12,887 nt of DNA from an uncultured Faecalibacterium sp. (GTDB lineage: Bacteria > Bacillota > Clostridia > Oscillospirales > Ruminococcaceae): positions 1-12,887 of the forward strand of contig CALDNF010000161.1 of NCBI GenBank assembly GCA_937917475.1, given 5' to 3'. Of the stretch, positions 8,296 to 12,887 are shown in pieces (within the stretch, counting starts at the first letter, position 1; each line of letters starts with the position of its first letter). A program made the translations under genes and the position numbers. The notes under the pieces were generated by a model. That model did no database searches, had not been told where the DNA came from, and was given only the letters and a program-made list of their open reading frames with translations.

Positions 8296-9075
8296 TCAAC
8301 TGTACAGCTTCTCTGTCAAGGTGGCGTACATAGCAGACTTCTCCGCTTTGTAGGTGGCAAGAGCCTGATCTGCAAGGGCAGTGCTCTGACCATTCTCGGT
8401 CAGGATTGTCCGCATCTGTGCCACAATGGCATCCACTTCCTTATCGCAGGAGGATTCCAGACTGCGCAGCTGGCTGGTCTTTGCCATGCAGATGGAAACT
8501 TTTTTGGCCTGTGTCTGCTTTTCGGCAGGAAGGGCCTTGAACTCTGCCTTGGCCTCGGCAATGGCGGAATTCAGTCCGGCTTCTGCCCGGGATTTGACGG
8601 CATACATCTGGTTGATGAGATTCCGGATCTCTTTTTCATAGGCGGGTTCATTGACGGTGGTCTGAGAACTGCTGCCGGAAGATGTCTCTTCCGAAGAGAC
8701 AGTACTGTCAGCAGTGCCACTCTCCGGGACAGCAGCACCGGAGGATGCGGCCTCGGTGTTGGAGGTGCCCTTGGACGAAGCGGCTGCATCGGAAGCAGCT
8801 TCATCGACCTCGCTGCTGCCAGAGGACGCTGACGATGCAATACGCTTTTCAGCGATCTGGTCCAGAGTGGCGGTGCCGGAAATCAGATCCTGAAGTTCTT
8901 CGTCGGTCAGGGTGGTCAGGACTTCAGTCTGAAGACTGGCTGCAGCAGATTCACTCTGGACAGTCTCTTTGTCCGGCTTTACAAGGAATTGAGAAGCCTT
9001 GCAGGCGGCCAGCGATAACAGCAGGACCACCAGCAAAATTACAGTTAAAATCAAAAGACGTTTCTTGTTTTTCAT
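8296..9075 (-). CDS. Secreted lipoprotein of unknown function with Ser/Ala-rich tether
   Basis: I do not recognise a family. The 259-residue protein begins with KNKKR, a hydrophobic stretch of about 17 residues and a lipobox LAAC (Cys25), so it should be exported by Sec, lipidated and anchored to the outer face of the membrane. Residues about 28-80 are acidic and may be partly helical (TDEELQDLISGTATLDQIAEKR). Residues about 80-140 are a low-complexity Ser/Ala/Gly/Thr/Glu linker, probably disordered. The remaining 120 or so residues are rich in Ala, Lys, Glu and Gln and look like a helical or coiled-coil domain with two cysteines near the middle. The start ATG has no visible Shine-Dalgarno sequence; an in-frame TTG two codons earlier is possible, and an in-frame TGA seven codons upstream rules out anything longer. 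It is transcribed away from the phosphoesterase gene. Confidence 0.8.
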   Translation of the reverse strand: MKNKKRLLILTVILLVVLLLSLAACKASQFLVKPDKETVQSESAAASLQTEVLTTLTDEELQDLISGTATLDQIAEKRIASSASSGSSEVDEAASDAAASSKGTSNTEAASSGAAVPESGTADSTVSSEETSSGSSSQTTVNEPAYEKEIRNLINQMYAVKSRAEAGLNSAIAEAKAEFKALPAEKQTQAKKVSICMAKTSQLRSLESSCDKEVDAIVAQMRTILTENGQSTALADQALATYKAEKSAMYATLTEKLYS

Positions 9076-9128
9076 GGTCAAATCAACGGGACGTCATGCG
9101 GAGCCCGGAATTTCAAAGCGGTGAGATA

Positions 9129-9156
9129 CCGCCGCTGCAAAATAACGCTGCGGCGG
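9129..9156 (-). other. GC-rich hairpin in the lipoprotein leader
   Basis: CCGCCGC (9129-9135) is complementary to GCGGCGG (9150-9156). On the - strand it lies in the 5' untranslated region of the lipoprotein gene, about 55 bases before the start. No T run follows, so it is not a terminator. It could affect mRNA stability or translation. Confidence 0.4.
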
Positions 9157-9195
9157 CGGAAACGAACAAAAAGGCAGCAAGAATGCGGTGACAAT

Positions 9196-9224
9196 ACTGT
9201 AACATATTCCGGAACGCAATACAA
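9196..9224 (-). promoter_or_regulatory. Possible promoter of the lipoprotein gene
   Basis: On the - strand TTGTAT (9224-9219), a 17-base spacer and TACAGT (9201-9196). The boxes are imperfect but the spacing is ideal and the position suits the gene starting at 9075, giving a leader of about 110 bases. Confidence 0.5.
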
Positions 9225-9254
9225 GAGACGAATTGTAACGGTTTTGTGACAGGC

Positions 9255-9283
9255 TTGACATTGCCGTCTGCGGAACCTACAAT
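9255..9283 (+). promoter_or_regulatory. Promoter of the phosphoesterase gene
   Basis: A perfect TTGACA (9255-9260), a 17-base spacer and TACAAT (9278-9283), about 38 bases before the ATG at 9322. It is back to back with the lipoprotein promoter. Confidence 0.85.
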
Positions 9284-9321
9284 AATGACAGAATCAAACT
9301 GCGAAAGGCGGGCAAAAAACG

Positions 9322-9867
9322 ATGAAACTGATGATCGCATCCGACCTTCATGGGTCGGCTTATTACTGCCGTGAGATGGTCGCTGCCTTTGAGCGGGAGG
9401 GGGCAGACCGGCTGCTGCTTCTGGGCGACCTGCTCTATCACGGCCCCCGGAACGACCTGCCCCGGGACTATGCCCCCAAAGAAGTCATCCCCATGCTGAA
9501 CGGCCTGAAAGAAAAGCTTTTCTGTGTCCGGGGTAACTGTGACGCAGAGGTGGACCAGATGGTGCTGGAATTTCCGGTGCTGGCCGACTATGCGGTGTTC
9601 CCGGCGGGTAAGCGTCTCATTTATGTGACCCACGGACATATCTATAATATGAAGAACCTGCCGCCGCTGGCCCCGGGGGATATCCTGCTTCACGGCCATA
9701 CCCATGTGCCCACCTGGACGGAGTTTGGGCAGAACAATCTCTGCCTCAACCCGGGCTCCCTGAGTATCCCCAAGGAAAACAGCCCCCACAGCTATATGAC
9801 GCTGGAAGGGGACGAATTGCTCTGGAAAACGCTGGAAGGAGAGATTTACCACCGCCTGACGCTGTAA
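9322..9867 (+). CDS. YfcE-type metallophosphoesterase
   Basis: This is a small cytoplasmic calcineurin-like phosphodiesterase of the YfcE/MJ0936 group. E. coli YfcE acts on model phosphodiester substrates, and its natural role is unsettled. The 181 residues match the family length (YfcE has 184). All metal-binding motifs are present: SDLHG (Asp8, His10), GDLLYHG (Asp36), GNCD (Asn72), THGH (His104) and GHTH (His126, His128), so a dinuclear metal centre and activity are expected. The closing LNPGSLSIPK motif is also typical. AAAGGCGGG lies about nine bases before the ATG. The gene appears to be transcribed alone, since the next gene has its own promoter 13 bases after the stop. Confidence 0.93.
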   Translation: MKLMIASDLHGSAYYCREMVAAFEREGADRLLLLGDLLYHGPRNDLPRDYAPKEVIPMLNGLKEKLFCVRGNCDAEVDQMVLEFPVLADYAVFPAGKRLIYVTHGHIYNMKNLPPLAPGDILLHGHTHVPTWTEFGQNNLCLNPGSLSIPKENSPHSYMTLEGDELLWKTLEGEIYHRLTL

Positions 9868-9879
9868 AATGGGGGTGGC

Positions 9880-9908
9880 TTGCAATTTCCCTATCGGTAT
9901 GGTATGAT
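9880..9908 (+). promoter_or_regulatory. Promoter of the heavy-metal-associated gene
   Basis: TTGCAA (9880-9885), a 17-base spacer and TATGAT (9903-9908) preceded by TGG, an extended -10. It begins 13 bases after the phosphoesterase stop and gives a long leader of about 135 bases. Confidence 0.72.
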
Positions 9909-9914
9909 GAGGGT

Positions 9915-9941
9915 GGAACGGCGGGGATTTCCGTGCGTTCC
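9915..9941 (+). other. Hairpin at the start of the heavy-metal gene leader
   Basis: GGAACG (9915-9920) pairs with CGTTCC (9936-9941), and an inner CGG/CCG can extend the stem. The bases after it (ATTTCTTG) are T-rich but interrupted, so a terminator role is doubtful. It starts almost at the predicted transcript start. Confidence 0.4.
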
Positions 9942-9958
9942 ATTTCTTGAAAATCGAG

Positions 9959-9974
9959 GTTAGCGTTTGCTAAC
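9959..9974. promoter_or_regulatory. Perfect palindrome GTTAGC-GTTT-GCTAAC, candidate operator
   Basis: A 6+4+6 inverted repeat lies about 80 bases before the heavy-metal gene. Its half-site AGGTTAG resembles DtxR/IdeR-type metalloregulator boxes, but those have a much shorter centre than the four bases here, so the link is only suggestive. It also sits in the 18-base interval between TTGAAA (9947-9952) and TAACAA (9971-9976), which could be a second, weaker promoter. A small RNA hairpin is the alternative reading. Confidence 0.5.
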
Positions 9975-10052
9975 AAAATCACCAAAACCGGCGGGTAAAA
10001 CTTGTAAGATTTGCCGATGTGCCGGAATACATATTATCTGGAGGTTGTTCCA

Positions 10053-10310
10053 ATGGTAGAAACAGTGCTGAAAGTTGACGGTATGATGTGTGGTATGTGC
10101 GAGAGCCATGTCAACGAGGTAGTGCGCAAGACGGCGCAGATCAAAAAGGTCACTTCGTCCCACACCAAGGGAGAGACCGTGATCCTCTCAGAGGAGCCGC
10201 TGGACCTCAATGCCATCAGGAAGGCGATTGCAGAAACCGGTTATACCGTCACGGATGCGGAGTCTAAGCCGTATGAGAAGAAAGGCTTTTTCTCCTTTTT
10301 GAAAAAATAA
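10053..10310 (+). CDS. Heavy-metal-associated (HMA) domain protein
   Basis: This is a small cytoplasmic metal-binding protein of the CopZ-like ferredoxin-fold family, which binds a soft metal such as Cu(I) through two cysteines. The 85 residues contain GMMCGMC at 10-16 (Cys13 and Cys16), the GMxCxxC motif, followed by a helix starting ESHVNEVVRK and later LNAIRKAIAETGYTV, the usual C-terminal half of the domain. After about residue 70 a Lys/Phe-rich tail (KKGFFSFLKK) extends beyond the classical domain and could contact membrane or partner. The start at 10053 is fixed by TGGAGG eight bases ahead; a longer in-frame reading lacks one. No copper ATPase is adjacent, so the client and even the metal are uncertain. 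The next gene starts 44 bases on with no terminator between, so the two are probably co-transcribed. Confidence 0.88.
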   Translation: MVETVLKVDGMMCGMCESHVNEVVRKTAQIKKVTSSHTKGETVILSEEPLDLNAIRKAIAETGYTVTDAESKPYEKKGFFSFLKK

Positions 10311-10354
10311 ACTCGCTGAGCAAAGCGGGATGGTGGCGACAGGAGGATACAGGT

Positions 10355-11323
10355 ATGAGGATTCTGGTTTACGGTGCAGGTGTTCTGGGCTGCGAGCTGA
10401 CTCATCTGCTGCTTCAGAACAGGAAAAACGTGGTCACGCTGCTGGCCCGGGGCGAGTGGAAGGACCGAATCGACCAGAAGGGGCTGACCATCCGCCATTG
10501 GGTCCAGCGCAAGACGACGGTGGACCGGGTGCAGACCATCGATACCCTTGTGCCGGATGATATGTATGACCTGATCTTTGTGGTGATGCAGGCCGGGCAG
10601 CTGTCTGAAGTCCTGCCCATCCTCAAAGAGAACAAGAGCGAGTATTTTGTCTTTGTGGGCAACGAACCCTATGCCAAAGAGGTGCTGCATACCATGCAGC
10701 GTCCGGCGGATAAGATCGCATTCGGATTCCAGAATACCGCAGGCCGCCGGGAGAATGGGCAGGTCATCAGTGTCCACACCGGAACAGGAATGACCGTGGG
10801 CGGTGCAACGGCACCTCTGTCGGGTACCTTCTGCCAGCGGCTTACAGCAGCGTTTGAGGGCGTGAAGTATAAGCTGACCTTCTACAGCGATATGGACGAA
10901 TGGCTCAAGTGTCATGCGGCACTCATTCTGCCGGTCTGCTATGTCTGCTACGCCTGCAACGGCGACCTGACCCGGGCCACGAAGACGCAGCGCAAGGCCC
11001 TTCTGGACGCTGCATGGGAGTGCTGTGAGATGCTCAAGGCAGCGGGCATCCCGGTGAACGATGCCGAAAATACCGATTACTATCGGGAGGGCACCAAGGG
11101 CCGCAAGAAGATGGAAAAGATGCTCTGGGTTATGTGCAAGACTCCTCTGGGGCGGCTGTGTGCCTCGGACCACGCCATGCACGCTGTGTCCGAGATGCAG
11201 TACCTCGATGAAGCGTTTGAAGCTCTCCGCAAAACAACGCAGCTCTCCATGCCTGCATGGGAGCAGCTGCGCAGTGAGATGCCCGCTTGGCGCACCCTCC
11301 TTCTGCGGACCAGGAGAAAGTAA
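10355..11323 (+). CDS. Ketopantoate reductase (PanE/ApbA) family oxidoreductase
   Basis: The family reduces 2-dehydropantoate to pantoate with NADPH in pantothenate and coenzyme A synthesis, but many members act on other or unknown substrates. The 322-residue protein starts with MRILVYGAGVLGCE, a Rossmann GxGxxG nucleotide site at residues 7-12. Residues to about 170 form the cofactor domain, and the rest is the helical domain. Lys185 in EWLKCHAALILPV falls where the catalytic Lys176 of E. coli PanE lies, with the Asn-Gly pair NGD downstream, so activity is plausible. The C-terminal half is rather Cys-rich (CYVCYAC, ECC). AGGAGG lies eight bases before the ATG. No pan genes are nearby and the only operon partner is the HMA protein, so I do not call it panE. 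Confidence 0.85.
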   Translation: MRILVYGAGVLGCELTHLLLQNRKNVVTLLARGEWKDRIDQKGLTIRHWVQRKTTVDRVQTIDTLVPDDMYDLIFVVMQAGQLSEVLPILKENKSEYFVFVGNEPYAKEVLHTMQRPADKIAFGFQNTAGRRENGQVISVHTGTGMTVGGATAPLSGTFCQRLTAAFEGVKYKLTFYSDMDEWLKCHAALILPVCYVCYACNGDLTRATKTQRKALLDAAWECCEMLKAAGIPVNDAENTDYYREGTKGRKKMEKMLWVMCKTPLGRLCASDHAMHAVSEMQYLDEAFEALRKTTQLSMPAWEQLRSEMPAWRTLLLRTRRK

Positions 11324-11353
11324 ATCTGCATTACGAAGTGAATCTGTAGCAAG

Positions 11354-11391
11354 AAAAGCCACCTGAATTTCAACGAATTCAGGTGGCTTTT
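11354..11391. terminator. Bidirectional terminator after the reductase gene
   Basis: A perfect 16-bp stem (11354-11369 with 11376-11391) around a six-base loop, with four A on one side and four T on the other. It begins 31 bases after the reductase stop on the + strand, and also faces the 3' end of the toxin-antitoxin operon on the - strand, about 105 bases beyond its stop. Confidence 0.9.
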
Positions 11392-11496
11392 ACTGGTGGA
11401 CGAAGTGCAACGCCGGACGAACATGTGCTTGGAAATATCTCCGTATAGCGTCACTATTATTCTTTCTGTTTTACCGAAACGTATTCACCGATAAAA

Positions 11497-11784
11497 TCAT
11501 TTCACAGATGCGGGAACGAACTCAATTTTAACTTTCATTCCCATTCCGGCAGCAAGGCGCTGCAAGGTGCGAAGAGACGGATTTGCATTGCCACGTTCCA
11601 GTTTACTGATGTCGGTCTGTGCAATACCTGTGCGCTCCGAAAGCTGCTTTTGGGTCAAGCCACTTTCCTTGCGGGCCTTGAGCATGGCTTCGATTACAGA
11701 AAATTCCGGGTCAAGTGCGTCCCACTCTGCCTTGAACTCAGGGTCTTTCATCTGTTCATTCAAAAAATCGTTGAAATTTGTCAT
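11497..11784 (-). CDS. higA: HigA-type antitoxin, XRE-family helix-turn-helix
   Basis: This protein should neutralise the toxin encoded just upstream and repress the shared promoter. The 95 residues contain a compact XRE helix-turn-helix from about residue 29 to 90, with the motif GLTQKQLSERTGIAQTDISK and ERGNANPSLRTLQRLA (core Gln45 to Glu63). The short acidic N-terminal part (about 1-28) is the likely toxin-contact region. The ATG overlaps the toxin stop by four bases (ATGA) and GAAAGGAG precedes it, so production is coupled, as usual for toxin-first HigBA modules. Base use is clearly more AT-rich than the core genes to the left, consistent with acquisition. The gene symbol is by family analogy. 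Confidence 0.9.
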   Translation of the reverse strand: MTNFNDFLNEQMKDPEFKAEWDALDPEFSVIEAMLKARKESGLTQKQLSERTGIAQTDISKLERGNANPSLRTLQRLAAGMGMKVKIEFVPASVK

Positions 11785-12140
11785 TTGGAATTCTCCTTTC
11801 GGGTAAGATAATCTGCGCGATATTGTTTTGCCAACGTAATCTCCGAAGCAGGTGTTTTCTGGGTCTTTTTGAGAAATCCATTTGTGAGAATCACCTTTTT
11901 ACCGACCACGAAAAAATACAGCACACGGGTGATGTCCGACCCGAACTTGGTGCGGATTTCAAAAATTCCATCGTCCAGTGCTTTGGAATACGGCTCTCTT
12001 AAAAATGGTCCCTCTTCACGGAGCAAAGCGACTGTACGCAAAACCTTGGCTTGCATTTTCTTATCCAGACTCAAGATAAACTCTTTGGCTGGCTCGGAAC
12101 CATCGGCTTTATCGTAGAATTCAATTTCGTATTCCTGCAC
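11781..12140 (-). CDS. higB: HigB-type toxin, RelE/Gp49-like mRNA interferase
   Basis: This belongs to the phage-derived Gp49-like/HigB group of the RelE superfamily, whose members cleave mRNA, often on the ribosome. The 119 residues include DGIFEIRTKFGSDITRVLYFF and the family signature NGFLKKTQKTP (residues 87-97) followed by EITLAKQYRADYL; the lysines and arginines here are the expected RNA-contacting residues. The start is GTG at 12140, supported by AAAGGGAG (12155-12148) seven bases ahead. It is the first gene of the pair and overlaps the antitoxin start by four bases. It is full length with no disruption seen, so the module is probably functional. Confidence 0.9.
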   Translation of the reverse strand: MQEYEIEFYDKADGSEPAKEFILSLDKKMQAKVLRTVALLREEGPFLREPYSKALDDGIFEIRTKFGSDITRVLYFFVVGKKVILTNGFLKKTQKTPASEITLAKQYRADYLTRKENSK

Positions 12141-12179
12141 GGCTGCACTCCCTTTGAATAGTGGATTTATCTCATATTT

Positions 12180-12208
12180 AGTATAGCGGATATATCCTCT
12201 ATTGTCAA
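12180..12208 (-). promoter_or_regulatory. Promoter of the higBA module
   Basis: On the - strand TTGACA (12208-12203), a 17-base spacer and TATACT (12185-12180), close to consensus and about 40 bases before the toxin start. Confidence 0.9.
12184..12201. promoter_or_regulatory. Palindromic operator in the higBA promoter spacer
   Basis: TAGCGGATATATCCTCTA is an 18-bp inverted repeat with one mismatched pair and a perfect GGATATATCC core. It fills the spacer between the -35 and -10 boxes, where a bound HigA dimer (with or without HigB) would block RNA polymerase. The binding protein is inferred from position and from the autoregulation typical of TA modules. Confidence 0.72.
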
Positions 12209-12229
12209 GATTTTCAAGACAACAAAAAG

Positions 12230-12267
12230 CCCGCAGAATCTAGCGTTTTCGCACAAGATTCTGCGGG
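12230..12267 (-). terminator. Intrinsic terminator next to the tRNA fragment
   Basis: CCCGCAGAATCT (12230-12241) pairs with AGATTCTGCGGG (12256-12267), with an inner GCG/CGC pairing in the loop. On the - strand it is followed after one base by five T. It lies 17 bases beyond the tRNA 3' fragment and so was probably the terminator of the original tRNA gene; it now also ends the integrase transcript. Confidence 0.88.
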
Positions 12268-12284
12268 TTTGACCGCGTTGCGGT

Positions 12285-12308
12285 TGGTGGAGGCGATGGG
12301 AGTCGAAC
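12285..12308 (-). other. tRNA 3'-end fragment, probable attachment-site scar
   Basis: On the - strand this is a T-loop GTTCGACT, a 3' T-stem strand CCCAT, a 3' acceptor strand CGCCTCC, a discriminator A and encoded CCA. The bases upstream (ATTAG) do not supply the ATGGG needed to close the T stem, and no anticodon or D arm follows, so this is not a working tRNA. The acceptor strand fits a GGAGGCG...CGCCTCC tRNA, most like tRNA-Ser, though identity cannot be fixed from a fragment. A short hairpin ACCGC-GTT-GCGGT (12272-12284) touches its CCA end. Together with the adjacent integrase it is best read as the duplicated tRNA 3' end left by site-specific integration. Confidence 0.75.
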
Positions 12309-12420
12309 TAATTACCGTCATTCCATCGTGAAAAAATTGCGGTTTTATCATCAAAATTCTGACGATGCTATGGGCTTGAAATTCAGCACATGGAACGGCA
12401 CACGCTTTTCTAAAATCCGG

Positions 12421-12442
12421 AAGTGTGGTAAAAAGTGTGGTA
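12421..12442. repeat. Two copies of AAGTGTGGTA, 12-base period
   Basis: The decamer AAGTGTGGTA occurs at 12421-12430 and 12433-12442, separated by two A, just past the integrase stop codon and about 115 bases from the tRNA fragment. Directly repeated short sites near an attachment site may be arm-type integrase or excisionase sites. Confidence 0.45.
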
Positions 12443-12445
12443 TTT

Positions 12446-12887
12446 TCAGCTGTGCAGCAGCTTCATGAATACGGCGTTGACGGCCTGCGCTGTGGCAACG
12501 TCTTCCCCGGTCAGAGCGTGGCTGTAAATGCCAAATGTATCCATATCCTGCGAGTGGCCCACAAGCCCCTTGATCTCCCCGGCGGGCAGCGTCTTGACCA
12601 CGCTTACAAAAGTGTGCCGCAGCTCGTACAGGCTGACTGGCTCGATCTCGTTAGCAGCGCAGAACACTTTCCAGCGTTTGTAATACCGCCGTTCCGTCTC
12701 GAGACAGAACACGCTTTCACAATGCCCGGTGACGGCCCTCTGAGCTTCCAGAACGGCCCTTGCAACGTCGGACAGGACGAATGACCGCACGGCGTTAGCG
12801 TTCTTTCCGTGGGTCTCTCTGCCCTTTACGTTGATTGAGCGGGACAGGTTCACCGTGTCGCCCTTGATATCGGCCCAGCGCAGCCCC
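12446..12887 (-). CDS. Tyrosine recombinase / integrase (5' partial)
   Basis: This is a site-specific recombinase that inserts and excises the element at its attachment site. The frame is open to the right edge (from 12886), so only the C-terminal 146 residues are seen; the first catalytic Arg lies outside. Visible parts: GLRWADIKGD after the first catalytic box, a beta-hairpin with a candidate catalytic Lys (HGKNANAVRSF), the second box YELRHTF containing the second catalytic Arg (with Tyr in place of the usual first His), LVGHS with the conserved His, and the nucleophile Tyr in FGIYSH. The order and spacing are normal, so the visible portion looks intact. It reads toward the tRNA fragment and is probably ended by the hairpin at 12230-12267. 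Confidence 0.92.
   Translation of the reverse strand, partial: GLRWADIKGDTVNLSRSINVKGRETHGKNANAVRSFVLSDVARAVLEAQRAVTGHCESVFCLETERRYYKRWKVFCAANEIEPVSLYELRHTFVSVVKTLPAGEIKGLVGHSQDMDTFGIYSHALTGEDVATAQAVNAVFMKLLHS

Larger units (their letters stand above)
12285..12887. mobile_element. End of an integrated element (prophage, ICE or genomic island), continuing past the right edge
   Basis: A tyrosine integrase gene lies directly inside a duplicated tRNA 3' end, and the tRNA terminator lies on the other side. This arrangement is what insertion into a tRNA gene leaves, with the element to the right and the chromosome to the left. Only about 600 bases are visible, so the kind of element and its cargo are unknown. 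Confidence 0.65.

Noticed and set aside
9113..9340. A 75-codon - strand frame upstream of the lipoprotein gene.
   Set aside because: It crosses both divergent promoters and the start of the phosphoesterase gene, and shows no ribosome-binding site or recognisable domain.
11392..11496. Possible small gene or RNA between the reductase terminator and the higA stop.
   Set aside because: There is no frame with a start and ribosome-binding site, no convincing hairpin beyond weak AT-rich pairings, and no promoter with good spacing; I see nothing specific in it.
12271..12345. A complete tRNA gene on the - strand.
   Set aside because: Only the T loop, 3' T strand, acceptor 3' strand and CCA are present. 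The 5' T strand does not pair and no anticodon or D arm can be found upstream.

Overview
The window looks like the chromosome of a high-G+C gut Firmicute of the Oscillospiraceae/Ruminococcaceae type, most probably Faecalibacterium or a close relative. This is inferred from the SufCBDSU set with a SufU-type scaffold (a Gram-positive arrangement), strong AGGAGG ribosome-binding sites, a GC-rich third-codon bias in the core genes and the gene repertoire. The genus is a judgement from pattern, not a database result.

Layout. (1) 1-1444, + strand: the 3' end of the F1Fo ATP synthase operon, with atpD (cut by the left edge) and atpC, closed by a strong bidirectional terminator. (2) 1576-6507, - strand: a compact five-gene SUF iron-sulfur cluster assembly operon in the order sufC-sufB-sufD-sufS-sufU, with overlapping or nearly touching genes. 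Its leader (about 6508-6602) carries a promoter, an 11-bp hairpin followed by T5, and a direct repeat flanking the promoter. (3) 6760-8091, - strand: a MATE-family exporter that starts at GTG. It has a textbook promoter, a leader of about 140 nt containing a strong intrinsic terminator (a likely attenuator), and its own terminator. (4) 8296-9075, - strand: a secreted lipoprotein of unknown function with a Ser/Ala-rich tether. (5) 9322-11323, + strand: a YfcE-like metallophosphoesterase (divergent from the lipoprotein), then a small CxxC heavy-metal-associated protein and a ketopantoate-reductase-family oxidoreductase that look co-transcribed, ended by a bidirectional terminator. (6) 11497-12140, - strand: a more AT-rich HigB/HigA toxin-antitoxin pair with a near-perfect palindromic operator inside its promoter spacer. 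(7) 12285-12887: the end of an integrated element, with the 3' fragment of a tRNA gene as attachment-site scar, next to the 3' part of a tyrosine integrase that runs off the right edge.

How it fits together. The first 6.5 kb is ordinary core metabolism: ATP synthesis and Fe-S cluster biogenesis, where SufS mobilises sulfur, SufU relays it and SufBCD is the scaffold. The middle is export, envelope and small-enzyme housekeeping. The last 1.4 kb is accessory, with a TA module beside an integration boundary. No intact RNA gene, CRISPR array or insertion sequence is visible. The most interesting material is in the leaders: the MATE and suf transcripts both appear to carry terminator-like hairpins between promoter and first gene, and the heavy-metal gene has a long leader with a perfect GTTAGC/GCTAAC palindrome.
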